A DNA stretch of 64,000 nt, from positions 154,234 through 218,233 of the forward strand of contig JBGSSF010000021.1 in the NCBI GenBank assembly GCA_041737175.1. The letters are read 5' to 3'. The position numbers and the translations under genes were made by a program. The notes under the pieces were generated by a model, which did not search any database, had not been told where the DNA came from, and worked only from the letters and a program-made list of their open reading frames with translations. Below are positions 1 to 7,237 of this stretch, piece by piece; position 1 is the stretch's first letter, and each line of letters starts with the position of its first letter. Source of the stretch: UBA5072 sp041737175 (lineage in GTDB: Bacteria > Bacteroidota > Bacteroidia > Bacteroidales > UBA10428).

Positions 1-1806
1 CACTGCAGCATACAATGAATCCCAATCTTTATCCCGCAGGCTTTGTTTCATGGAACCAATCAAAGGTAGGGTTTGCTCCAGGTACAGTGCGATCATATCC
101 ATCATCAATTGCGGATTGGATTTTGTGCGATTGATTAAATAAGTCAAATCAGTGCATTTGGCACTGACAACAGGCAGGTCATCATCATTTATAAGGCCAG
201 GCTTCTTTAATAAATCAATGATTTTACTGTACAAAAGATTCTCATCAATTGGTTTTGAAATGTAATCATTCATGCCTACAGCTTTGCACTTTTTCAAATC
301 AGCCGTGGTTACATCAGCAGTTAATGCGATAATGGGAATTTGAGAATCAATATTCTCACGTATGTATCTGGAAGCATCAAACCCGTTCATTTCGGGCATC
401 TGCAGATCCATTAAAACAATATCAAAGGGTTTGCTTTTTAGTTTTTCGATGGCGATTTTTCCGTTGCCGGCTAACTCGCATTCGAATCCGAAATCGTCCA
501 ACAGTGTTTTCATGAGCAGCTGATTGAGTGCTATATCTTCCACCACCAGGACTGTCAAACCCTTTAATTTTATATCCGGTTCTTTGCTCTCGGTGACTGA
601 TTCAACATTGCCCCTGGTCTTTTTAAAAGGTAAAACAACGCTAAAGGTGGTTCCCTTATCAATTTTACTTTTTACGGATATTGTTCCGCCCTGCTGTTCG
701 GCCAACTGTTTGGCAATGGCAAGTCCCAGCCCTGTGCCTCCGTATAACCTTGAAGTATTACTGGTTGCCTGCTGAAAATTCTGGAAAATAAATTCTATTT
801 TATCCTCTGCTATTCCAATTCCGGTATCGATAACTGTAAATTCAAGGAATACTTTATCTTCATGTGAATTCAGCAATCGAACACCCACGGTGATTTTTCC
901 CTGATTGGTAAACTTAACTGCATTACTCACCAGGTTGATCAGGATCTGGTGCAGACGGACCGGATCACCCACCAGTACCTTGGGAATGTCAGGATCGTAA
1001 TTCTTTATCAACTGAAGATTTTTCTCCTGGATTTTTGGTTCAAACAAATGAATCATGGCTGATATCGATGCATCCATTTTGAAAGGCTTTTGTTCGAATA
1101 TCATTTTCCCTGCATCCACTTTTGCCAGGTCAAGAATATCGTTAACCAATACTGTCAATACTTCCCCACTCATTTTTATGGCTGTTAAATACTCTTTCTG
1201 TTTGGCCGTCAGCGGGGTTTTTAACATCACTTTTGTAAATCCGATAATTGAATTCATGGGTGTGCGAATCTCATGACTCATGTTTGATAAAAACTGCTGT
1301 TTCGATATCACGGCATTTTCAGCAATCTGAGTAGCTCTTTCAGCAATATGAGTGGCTTTTTCAGCTTTGATCTTTGCCACCTCGGCAATTTTCGTGGCCC
1401 GTTCAGCATGCTCTTTAGCCTTCATCAGTTCAGTTTCGATTCTTTTGTGATCGGTAATATCCCGGGCCACCACTACGACGCCAATCACTTTTCCGTGTTC
1501 ATCCTTATACACCGAACCGTTAAACAGCACATCGGTAAGTTTGCCATCCCGGATGGTTAACGGAAAATCCGCTACAAAACCTTCTGCAAACACCTGTTTA
1601 TAAATTTCCCTGGCTTTATCGGGTTCTGTAAAATAATCAAAGAAATTGGTCCCGATCAAATTTTCCCGCGTCACTTCAGTAATACTGATTGAAGCATTGT
1701 TAATATCGGTAATTTTCCCATCAGGGTTAATTGTAAACAAAGGATCCAGACTGGCTTCTATGAGGCTTCTAGCATAATGGGATCCTTGTATTCTTTTTGC
1801 TTCCAT
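1..1806 (-). CDS. Hybrid sensor histidine kinase/response regulator, 3' end beyond the window
   Basis: This gene runs leftwards off the window; 602 codons from an ATG at 1806 are visible. In order they encode a PAS domain (about residues 10-125), a short heptad-like linker rich in AEKATHIAE/AERATQIAE repeats, a HisKA domain with the phosphoacceptor in SHEIRTP (His178), an HATPase domain with the DTGIGI and GGTGLGLAI boxes, and a receiver domain with the VLMDLQMPEMNG motif (Asp467). The sequence at the left edge looks like the start of an Hpt domain, whose His would lie outside. No membrane segment is seen, so it is probably a cytosolic PAS-sensing phosphorelay kinase. It starts 11 bp after the AraC-type regulator gene and is probably the last visible gene of the operon that begins at 4514. 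The signal sensed is unknown. Confidence 0.93.
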   Translation of the reverse strand, partial: MEAKRIQGSHYARSLIEASLDPLFTINPDGKITDINNASISITEVTRENLIGTNFFDYFTEPDKAREIYKQVFAEGFVADFPLTIRDGKLTDVLFNGSVYKDEHGKVIGVVVVARDITDHKRIETELMKAKEHAERATKIAEVAKIKAEKATHIAERATQIAENAVISKQQFLSNMSHEIRTPMNSIIGFTKVMLKTPLTAKQKEYLTAIKMSGEVLTVLVNDILDLAKVDAGKMIFEQKPFKMDASISAMIHLFEPKIQEKNLQLIKNYDPDIPKVLVGDPVRLHQILINLVSNAVKFTNQGKITVGVRLLNSHEDKVFLEFTVIDTGIGIAEDKIEFIFQNFQQATSNTSRLYGGTGLGLAIAKQLAEQQGGTISVKSKIDKGTTFSVVLPFKKTRGNVESVTESKEPDIKLKGLTVLVVEDIALNQLLMKTLLDDFGFECELAGNGKIAIEKLKSKPFDIVLMDLQMPEMNGFDASRYIRENIDSQIPIIALTADVTTADLKKCKAVGMNDYISKPIDENLLYSKIIDLLKKPGLINDDDLPVVSAKCTDLTYLINRTKSNPQLMMDMIALYLEQTLPLIGSMKQSLRDKDWDSLYAAV

Positions 1807-1817
1807 GATACTGTTTT

Positions 1818-2426
1818 TTATTCCTGAATAAAATTTCCTTGGATATCTCCCTCATATTCTTCTGTATCTATATCTTCAATCGCTTTTTGTTTTTTAGCCT
1901 TTAGCATTTTAAAATGGGAAGGCGAGAGTCCCGTAGTTTTTTTAAACTGGTTGGATAAATGCGCAACGCTGCTGTAGCGAAGCTTCCAGGCAATTTCTGT
2001 CAGGTTAAACTCATCGTATAGGATCATTTCTTTTGCCCGTTCAATTTTATGTGAAATGATGAATTTCTCAATTGTGGTGCCCTGTACCTCGGTGAATAAA
2101 TTTGACATGAAAGTATATTTGTAGCCGAATCTTTCACTTAAATAATCTGAAGTATTTACTTTGGTTTCTTCATTCGGATGATATACCAAATCAACGATTT
2201 CGTTTTTGATTCTTTCAATAAGCTGGGCCTTTTTGTCGTCAATCAATTCAAGTCCTGATTTGAACAAACCAATTCTTATTTGCTCCCGTTGCTTTGCTGA
2301 AATGTTTTCCATGATATCTACAACACCCAATTCAGCAATGATGAAGTGCAGATCAAGCTTTCTTAGCTCTTCTTTCACTGCCATTTTGCAGCGGGAGCTC
2401 ACCATATACTTAATATACAGTTTCAA
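1818..2426 (-). CDS. AraC-family regulator with degenerate HMA-like N-terminal domain (paralogue 1)
   Basis: The product has 202 residues if translation starts at the TTG at 2426; no in-frame ATG lies upstream, and the paralogue at 6604-7164 also opens with TTG followed by the same K-x-Y-I beta strand. The C-terminal half is an AraC-type double helix-turn-helix: FNLTEIAWKLRYSSVAHLSNQFKKTTGLSPSHFK is the classic second HTH plus signature. The N-terminal about 70 residues look like a heavy-metal-associated ferredoxin fold. In the paralogue this carries a CxxC (MVCIRC), but here the first Cys is Ser (MVSSRC), so metal or thiol sensing may be lost. It lies 5 bp after a small membrane protein gene and 11 bp before the hybrid kinase. 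It could regulate the two promoters that share boxes at 4561-4630 and 6544-6612 (inference). Confidence 0.85.
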   Translation of the reverse strand: MKLYIKYMVSSRCKMAVKEELRKLDLHFIIAELGVVDIMENISAKQREQIRIGLFKSGLELIDDKKAQLIERIKNEIVDLVYHPNEETKVNTSDYLSERFGYKYTFMSNLFTEVQGTTIEKFIISHKIERAKEMILYDEFNLTEIAWKLRYSSVAHLSNQFKKTTGLSPSHFKMLKAKKQKAIEDIDTEEYEGDIQGNFIQE

Positions 2427-2431
2427 GTCGT

Positions 2432-2644
2432 TTATTGCTTTTTAGAAGCCTGCCATAAAATAATTCCGCCAATCCCCATTACTGCAATGCCAATCAATGG
2501 CGACCAATTGAGACGGTGTGGTTTATTTCGGGTGATTTCAACCTTCCCGATATCCACTACTTTCTCTTTTGTGAAATAAGTAACTGTCGTAAAAATGGTT
2601 AATCCTAAACCAAGCAGTAAAATGATGATCCCTAATTTTTTCAT
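2432..2644 (-). CDS. Small two-helix membrane protein
   Basis: The 70-residue product has an N-terminal hydrophobic helix (residues 4-24), a polar middle with the sequence KVVDIGKVEITR, and a second hydrophobic helix (about 48-66) ending in a basic tail. I do not recognise a function; short proteins of this layout with a 'VVDIG..EIT' middle are frequent in Bacteroidota stress clusters. The ATG at 2644 overlaps the stop codon of the AI-2E family gene by 4 bp (ATGA), so translation is probably coupled. The AraC-type gene follows after 5 bp. Confidence 0.75.
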   Translation of the reverse strand: MKKLGIIILLLGLGLTIFTTVTYFTKEKVVDIGKVEITRNKPHRLNWSPLIGIAVMGIGGIILWQASKKQ

Positions 2645-3744
2645 TTGTGTAATACTTTTTTAAAAATCGGTTTGATTATTAACAATGGTGGCATGGTGTC
2701 GCCCAATAAAAATCCCCAGGGTTTCAAAGGCTCCAGGTGGTCAAAAACAAGTTTTAGGATGGCCAGAAGTGGTATAGAAAGAAACATACCCGGTACGCCC
2801 CATAAGGCATGCCCGACAATTACGGCAATTATGGAGAAAAGCGCATTGATTCTGACTTTTGAAGAAATAATTTTGGGAAGAATGTAGTTATAGTCTATCA
2901 CCTGAATGAAATAATAAATTAACAGCACATAAACGGTATACCAGCCTGATGATTTGGTGACCAAAGCAACCAGCATTGGCAATGCAACTGCCACTAGTCC
3001 GCCAATGTAAGGAATGAGGTTGAGCAATGCACCAACAATGCCCAAAAGCAGAGCGTAATCAATTCCAAGAATCAAAAGCGCAGCGGTTTCAAGTGTTGCT
3101 ATAATGACAACTTCAATAACCAGTCCAATAAGATAGCGTTGTATAACAGTTTTGGTTTGAGTGACTATTTCGCTGACCTGATTTCGGTTGCCTATGCCGA
3201 AGAGCTTGCGGATAAAATCAATTAAGAGGGGGTGGTAAAATAACAGCATAAAAACGTAAACAGGCACCAAAAACATAACCACCAATGCGCTGCCAACGCC
3301 TAGGAGTGTTTGCCCGATTGCGGCGCTGAGGCTATTGATGAGCTCACCCTTGGTTCCTGTAATCCATCCCTGGATCTTGTATTGATTTATTTCGAAATAT
3401 CCGGAAGCCCACGTGATGGATTTATTGAGTATTTCGGTGAACTTTTCCACCATGGCAGGCCATGATTCGGAAAACCGGTTTATCTGCGAGAACAAAAGTG
3501 CGCCAAACGCGGCAATGATAAAAAAGGCAAGGAATAAAGCAATTACTATTGCCACAACCCTGTTAATCTTCAACCGCACAAAAAAATTCACGACCGGGTG
3601 GAGCATAACGGCTATTATAACTGAGAAAACAAGAGGAATAAGTACACCCTTTGCGATATACAACAATATCAACAAGCCCAGCAGACCAATGAGCAGTAGT
3701 GTGGCCTTTGCATAAAGAGGCAATTTGATTGCTTTAATAATCAC
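2641..3744 (-). CDS. AI-2E family transporter (paralogue 1)
   Basis: The 367-residue polytopic membrane protein belongs to the AI-2E/PerM (formerly UPF0118) family. Paired N-terminal hairpins are followed by a hydrophilic periplasmic segment (about residues 80-150), then by the conserved C-terminal helices with LNLIPYIGGLVA and GHALWGVPGMFLSIPLLAILK. The start is a GTG at 3744, the same start type as the paralogue at 4961-6055. The family name comes from E. coli TqsA, but most members are not AI-2 exporters, and some act in ion or osmotic homeostasis. The setting among small envelope proteins fits a stress role better than quorum sensing. It is followed by an ATGA overlap with the 70-residue membrane protein. 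Confidence 0.88.
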   Translation of the reverse strand: MIIKAIKLPLYAKATLLLIGLLGLLILLYIAKGVLIPLVFSVIIAVMLHPVVNFFVRLKINRVVAIVIALFLAFFIIAAFGALLFSQINRFSESWPAMVEKFTEILNKSITWASGYFEINQYKIQGWITGTKGELINSLSAAIGQTLLGVGSALVVMFLVPVYVFMLLFYHPLLIDFIRKLFGIGNRNQVSEIVTQTKTVIQRYLIGLVIEVVIIATLETAALLILGIDYALLLGIVGALLNLIPYIGGLVAVALPMLVALVTKSSGWYTVYVLLIYYFIQVIDYNYILPKIISSKVRINALFSIIAVIVGHALWGVPGMFLSIPLLAILKLVFDHLEPLKPWGFLLGDTMPPLLIIKPIFKKVLHK

Positions 3745-3774
3745 GGGCTTTTCGAATTCATTGATCCTTTTATT

Positions 3775-4176
3775 TCATGAAGACACAGGTTCATCTTTAT
3801 GGAAAACACGCATAAATAAGTGACGACCGACTGATTTAATAGTTTTGGCATGCCGTGCCACAAAATTGGTTACCCCAAATTGCATAACAGCCCCCAATAA
3901 CCTTCTGACACTGCTGACTGAAGCGCCTACAACAATTCTTTTTGAAAGATAACCGGATCCCAGACTCAGGATAGTGCCTATAATGTTCTCGATCAGGTAA
4001 GGCGACGAGGTTATATCATTTACGGTGCTCCTGAAAATGTTGGCAGGCTTTAAACTCTTGTATGCATTGTAGAATTGCTCTTTCAATTGCTGCAATTGAA
4101 GGTTTTGTTCATCTTCCAATTGCTGAATTGCCGTTTTAAGACTGGCAGCAGAAATCAGGTTTTCCATTTTTGTCAT
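3775..4176 (-). CDS. Hypothetical protein with coiled-coil start and hydrophobic middle
   Basis: The 133-residue product begins with a Gln/Leu-rich helix (about 10-45, LEDEQNLQLQQLKEQF) that may form a coiled coil. A moderately hydrophobic central region (about 60-115) contains a Gly-rich stretch resembling a membrane-inserting helix, and the tail is basic. No known domain was recognised. Its ATG overlaps the stop of the preceding holin-like gene by 4 bp, so the two are probably translated together and may form a membrane complex (inference). Confidence 0.65.
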   Translation of the reverse strand: MTKMENLISAASLKTAIQQLEDEQNLQLQQLKEQFYNAYKSLKPANIFRSTVNDITSSPYLIENIIGTILSLGSGYLSKRIVVGASVSSVRRLLGAVMQFGVTNFVARHAKTIKSVGRHLFMRVFHKDEPVSS

Positions 4177-4514
4177 TTAAGCACCTGTTTAATAAAATAA
4201 TTACCGATATGCTTCTTAAGCCATTTATGCATAAAGAAATGCATTGCTATGGCTGAAACACCATAAAAAGCAGCTACTACAAAGAACCCAAAATATATAT
4301 TGCCCAGGATTTCACCCAGCCAGAAGGACAATCCCAGGTTAAAGAAAAGCAGGAATGAGCCAATTAAGATGATGACAGCCGTGTGGGGTATTGTTGTAGA
4401 AATAACATCCGATGTCTTATCCAGGGCCTTGAGTTTTGCCAACTCAAAGGTTGTTTTACCATATTCAACGGCTCTTTCCAGTAAAGACTCCATCAACTTC
4501 GTAGTGTCTTCCAT
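4173..4514 (-). CDS. Phage-holin-like (DUF1469-type) small membrane protein
   Basis: The product has 113 residues from the ATG at 4514 (MEDTTKLMESLLERAVEYGKT). A longer reading from a TTG at 4598 is rejected because it would start inside the conserved upstream regulatory box. After an amphipathic N-terminal helix there are two strong membrane helices (about residues 42-65 and 70-95), then a basic C-terminus. The layout and the 'EYGKTTFELAKLKALDK' start match the phage holin/superfamily III-like (YqjE/DUF1469) proteins found in Bacteroidota envelope-stress clusters. It is the first gene of the operon that continues through the 133-aa protein, AI-2E protein, 70-aa protein, AraC and kinase genes. 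Confidence 0.7.
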   Translation of the reverse strand: MEDTTKLMESLLERAVEYGKTTFELAKLKALDKTSDVISTTIPHTAVIILIGSFLLFFNLGLSFWLGEILGNIYFGFFVVAAFYGVSAIAMHFFMHKWLKKHIGNYFIKQVLK

Positions 4515-4560
4515 ACCTACTGTGCTTAATGATTTCAAGAAATTTGAGCAAAATCTCCTA

Positions 4561-4630
4561 CAAAGGTGAATACCCTCGAATGAATAAACATTACACAATT
4601 CTGGTAATTAATTGCATGATTCACACATTT
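4561..4630 (-). promoter_or_regulatory. Conserved three-block promoter of operon I
   Basis: Read on the minus strand, the order is AATGTGTGAAT (4619-4629), 18 nt, AATTGTGTAATG (4589-4600), 20 nt, CACCTTTG (4561-4568). The same three blocks with identical spacing occur upstream of the second operon at 6544-6612. CACCTTTG resembles the Bacteroidota -7 element TAnnTTTG, and the 20-nt spacing fits a -33/-7 promoter whose -33 part is the end of the middle block. The two TGTG-containing boxes start about 30 bp apart, roughly three helical turns, as expected for a regulator bound on one face. The expected start of transcription is near 4555. Confidence 0.6.
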
Positions 4631-4658
4631 TCAAGTGCGAATGGATCCTGTTTGATTG

Positions 4659-4949
4659 TTAGGATCTCTGCTCCTGATTTAATACAACTGAGCGTATGGA
4701 TGATGCAAAAACCAAAGCGGAGACAATAATCAGAAAGGGTGACAGGACGAATAATACAACAACCCCAACAACAGTATCGGAAATGCGCTTTTTGGAATGA
4801 ACCGGTACTTTGATTTTAGGTTTGTCCGTTTTGTATGTACCGGAAATGATTGAATTTGATCCTTCCGGTGCATTTAACCAGAAAATTGTACGATCCATGC
4901 TCATAACCTCCATTTCAAAAAAGGCGGCTTGGCTTTCTGTATTTTCCAT
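4659..4949 (-). CDS. Hypothetical membrane protein, 96 aa
   Basis: A polar N-terminal half (about residues 1-57) precedes one strong membrane helix (about 58-82, VVGVVVLFVLSPFLIIVSALVFA) and a short tail. No family was recognised. It starts with ATG 11 bp downstream of the AI-2E paralogue 2 stop and is the last gene of operon II (6519 to 4659). Its stop lies upstream of the operon I promoter, so the two operons are arranged head to tail. Confidence 0.6.
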   Translation of the reverse strand: MENTESQAAFFEMEVMSMDRTIFWLNAPEGSNSIISGTYKTDKPKIKVPVHSKKRISDTVVGVVVLFVLSPFLIIVSALVFASSIRSVVLNQEQRS

Positions 4950-4960
4950 GAATGGGTCAA

Positions 4961-6055
4961 TTATTTTTTTGATAATTTAATCTTAAACAGGGCCAGGGCA
5001 GGCATGGTGTCTCCCATTAAGAAACCCACAGGCTTTAAGGATTCAATATGGTCGAAAATAAGTTTAATAATGGCCGTTAGCGGAATTGCTATCAACATTC
5101 CCGGAACGCCCCACATAGCGCCAAAGGCAATAACTGAGATGATTGAAATCAGGGCATTGATCTTAACTTTGGATGCAACAATTTTAGGAACGATGAAATT
5201 ATTGTCAATGAATTGGATGAAAACATAAAGTGCCAGTACCAACAAAGCAAACCAGGGCGATGTTTTGGTAACCACGGCAATCATCATGGGTAACGAAGCT
5301 GCGATCCATGAACCTATATATGGAATAAGGTTGAGTATGGCACCCAGTATTCCGAGGACAAGGGCATATTCTATTCCCAGAATCAAAAGACCAATTGAAT
5401 ATAAGGCAGCAATTATTGCGGTTTCTAAAATCAGTCCCATGAGATATTTCTGGATTAGTGTTTTTATTTGGGTAATTACTTCGTTCACTTCGTTGCGGTT
5501 GCCGGTACCAAATAACCTGCGAAAAAATTCAAGCAGGAGAGGATGGTAAAATAATATCATGAAAATGTATACCGGAATTAAAAACAATAAAATCAACACA
5601 CTGCCGACATTGACAAAGGTTTGTCCGATAGCGGGACCACTGTTCTTGACCATTTCACCCTCTGTATCTGTGATCCATGCATTGATTTTTCGGGCGCTTA
5701 TGTCGAAATAACCTGATGCCCAGGTTATTGTACTATTGACGATCTCTGTGAATTTATCGATCAATTTTGGCAGAGATTCACTAAAACGATTTACCTGGGA
5801 ATATAAAACAGTTCCAAACGCGGCAATAATGATTATGGTAATGATTAAAGTAAATCCAATTGCGAGTACCCTGTTTATTCTTCTTTGAACAAAAAAATTT
5901 ACCACCGGGTGAAGCAGAATGGCAAGTATAACTGCAAAAACGAGTGGGATAATAATGCCCTTAGCTACGTATGATATCGCTAACAAGGCACATAAACCGA
6001 TTATTAAAATAAATGCCTTAGCATAAAGCGGTACTTTTAATTCTTGATCAATCAC
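4961..6055 (-). CDS. AI-2E family transporter (paralogue 2)
   Basis: The 364-residue membrane protein is clearly homologous along its whole length to the product of 2641-3744. Both start VPLYAKA/LPLYAKA, both have HPVVNFFV, and both contain YHPLL(L/I)(E/D)F and LNLIPYIG(S/G). The start codon is GTG, as in the paralogue. The two copies probably arose by duplication of an ancestral operon that also contained the AraC-type gene. No substrate can be read from the sequence. Confidence 0.88.
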   Translation of the reverse strand: MIDQELKVPLYAKAFILIIGLCALLAISYVAKGIIIPLVFAVILAILLHPVVNFFVQRRINRVLAIGFTLIITIIIIAAFGTVLYSQVNRFSESLPKLIDKFTEIVNSTITWASGYFDISARKINAWITDTEGEMVKNSGPAIGQTFVNVGSVLILLFLIPVYIFMILFYHPLLLEFFRRLFGTGNRNEVNEVITQIKTLIQKYLMGLILETAIIAALYSIGLLILGIEYALVLGILGAILNLIPYIGSWIAASLPMMIAVVTKTSPWFALLVLALYVFIQFIDNNFIVPKIVASKVKINALISIISVIAFGAMWGVPGMLIAIPLTAIIKLIFDHIESLKPVGFLMGDTMPALALFKIKLSKK

Positions 6056-6083
6056 GTTATTCAGACTTCGGTGATTTTACCAT

Positions 6084-6362
6084 TCAACCCCTGGCAGCTT
6101 TTGCACTTGTTTCAGGTTCTTCTGATTTGGCTTTGCCCTGTTCAGTAAAGTCGGTAACTTCTTCCTTTACTTGTTCAAATTTTTCGGTAATGCTGTCCAA
6201 AAATTCATCAAATTTTTCTTTCAAAACATCAGCATAGTCTTGTCCCTTTTTTGATAATTTTTTTCGGGTATCAGAACCTTTTTCGGGGGCAAATAAAATC
6301 CCTAACAATGCGCCGGCGGCAACGCCAGCCAATACACCTAATAATACTTTTCCTGAGCTCAT
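6084..6362 (-). CDS. YtxH domain protein
   Basis: The 92-residue protein has a glycine/alanine-rich N-terminal membrane helix (KVLLGVLAGVAAGALLGILFAPEKG) directly followed by the SDTRKKLSKKG motif typical of YtxH proteins, then a long charged amphipathic helix. YtxH proteins are general-stress membrane proteins; the gas-vesicle name sometimes attached to them carries no evidence here. The gene starts 1 bp after the lmo0937-like gene and 28 bp before the AI-2E paralogue. Confidence 0.85.
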   Translation of the reverse strand: MSSGKVLLGVLAGVAAGALLGILFAPEKGSDTRKKLSKKGQDYADVLKEKFDEFLDSITEKFEQVKEEVTDFTEQGKAKSEEPETSAKAARG

Positions 6363-6363
6363 T

Positions 6364-6519
6364 TTACAGGATTTTTCTTCCCTGAATTACCCTGAATAGT
6401 ACTGCAATAATGGCGATTACAAGAAGAACATGGATAAGACCTCCGGCATGGAAGCCAACAAATCCGACTGCCCAGGCTATGAGCAGGATTACCGCGATGA
6501 TGTAAAGTAGATTTCCCAT
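6364..6519 (-). CDS. lmo0937-family small membrane protein
   Basis: The product has 51 residues starting MGNLLYIIAVILLIAWAVGF, with two short membrane helices and the conserved FHAGGLIHVLLVIAIIAVLFR core of the lmo0937 family. A longer reading from a TTG at 6546 is rejected because that codon overlaps the CACCTTTG promoter element. It is the first gene of operon II. Family members are usually stress induced, but their molecular role is unknown. Confidence 0.82.
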   Translation of the reverse strand: MGNLLYIIAVILLIAWAVGFVGFHAGGLIHVLLVIAIIAVLFRVIQGRKIL

Positions 6520-6543
6520 GGTTAGTTTATTAAATTTACCTAA

Positions 6544-6612
6544 CAAAGGTGCGATGCTTTGTTTGTCTAACCATTACACAATTCCGGGAATAAGTTACAA
6601 CATTCACACATT
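6544..6612 (-). promoter_or_regulatory. Conserved three-block promoter of operon II
   Basis: Minus-strand order: AATGTGTGAAT (6602-6612), 18 nt, AATTGTGTAATG (6572-6583), 20 nt, CACCTTTG (6544-6551). Blocks and spacings match those at 4561-4630 exactly while the DNA between them differs, which is what selection on protein contacts would give. The boxes extend into the 3' end of the AraC-type gene at 6604, so the promoter is partly inside that gene. The expected transcription start is near 6538, about 20 nt before the lmo0937-like ATG. Confidence 0.62.
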
Positions 6613-7164
6613 CCCCAATGTTCCACGCCTTTTGTGTTTCAGGTTTTTAAAGTGGGATGGGGTAAGCCCTGTCATTTTCTTAAACTGGTTTGACAGATGG
6701 GCCACGCTGCTGTAATGCAGCTTATCTGCAATTTCGGTAAGGTTAAGCTCGTCGTAAACGAGCAGCTCTTTTACCTTTTCTATTTTATGGGCCAGGTAAA
6801 ACTTCTCAATAGTAGTTCCCTTAACTTCTGAAAAAAGATTAGCCAGGTAGGTATAGTTGTAATTAAGCTTTTCGCTCAGGTAATCGGACAGGTTTGTTTT
6901 GATCTGGTCATCGGTATAATGAACCAGCTCAATGATAATCGTTTTTATTTTTTCAACCAGTATGCTCTTTTTATCATCCATCAATTGGAGTCCGGTTTTT
7001 TTCAGCGCAACACCCAGGCGCTGCATTTGCTCAGTTGAAATATCCTCCATAACCTCGGCCTCACCCAATTCAACCGCAGCGTAATGCAATCCAAGCTTGG
7101 AAAGTTCGGATTTCACAACCATTTTGCACCGGATGCAGACCATATTTTGGATATAGATCTTCAA
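6604..7164 (-). CDS. AraC-family regulator with HMA-like CxxC N-terminal domain (paralogue 2)
   Basis: The 186-residue product opens with a TTG codon; a TGA stop lies five codons upstream and there is no ATG before the HMA strand. Residues 1-70 resemble an HMA domain (MKIYIQNMVCIRCKMVVKSELSKLGL), with an intact CxxC where copper or zinc chaperones bind metal. After a helical linker, the C-terminal part is an AraC HTH (LNLTEIADKLHYSSVAHLSNQFKKMTGLTPSHFK). It is collinear with the product of 1818-2426. It sits just upstream of operon II on the same strand and is a plausible regulator of the twin promoters; whether it senses metal, redox or another ligand is not known. Confidence 0.86.
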   Translation of the reverse strand: MKIYIQNMVCIRCKMVVKSELSKLGLHYAAVELGEAEVMEDISTEQMQRLGVALKKTGLQLMDDKKSILVEKIKTIIIELVHYTDDQIKTNLSDYLSEKLNYNYTYLANLFSEVKGTTIEKFYLAHKIEKVKELLVYDELNLTEIADKLHYSSVAHLSNQFKKMTGLTPSHFKNLKHKRRGTLGNV

Positions 7165-7237
7165 AACCTTTAATGTTCAGGTTCATAAGCCCTTGTTATG
7201 TAAATATAACAAATTTTTGTTGGTTTTCCTTATCTTC

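Noticed and set aside
4515..4598. Longer N-terminus of the holin-like gene from a TTG at 4598
   Set aside because: It starts inside the conserved AATTGTGTAATG box and upstream of the predicted transcription start.
2641..6055. Quorum-sensing (AI-2) export system
   Set aside because: The family name is historical; no luxS or lsr gene is present and the neighbours are stress-type membrane proteins.
6084..6362. Gas vesicle cluster suggested by the YtxH name
   Set aside because: No GvpA, GvpN or other gas vesicle protein is nearby; YtxH is a general stress protein.
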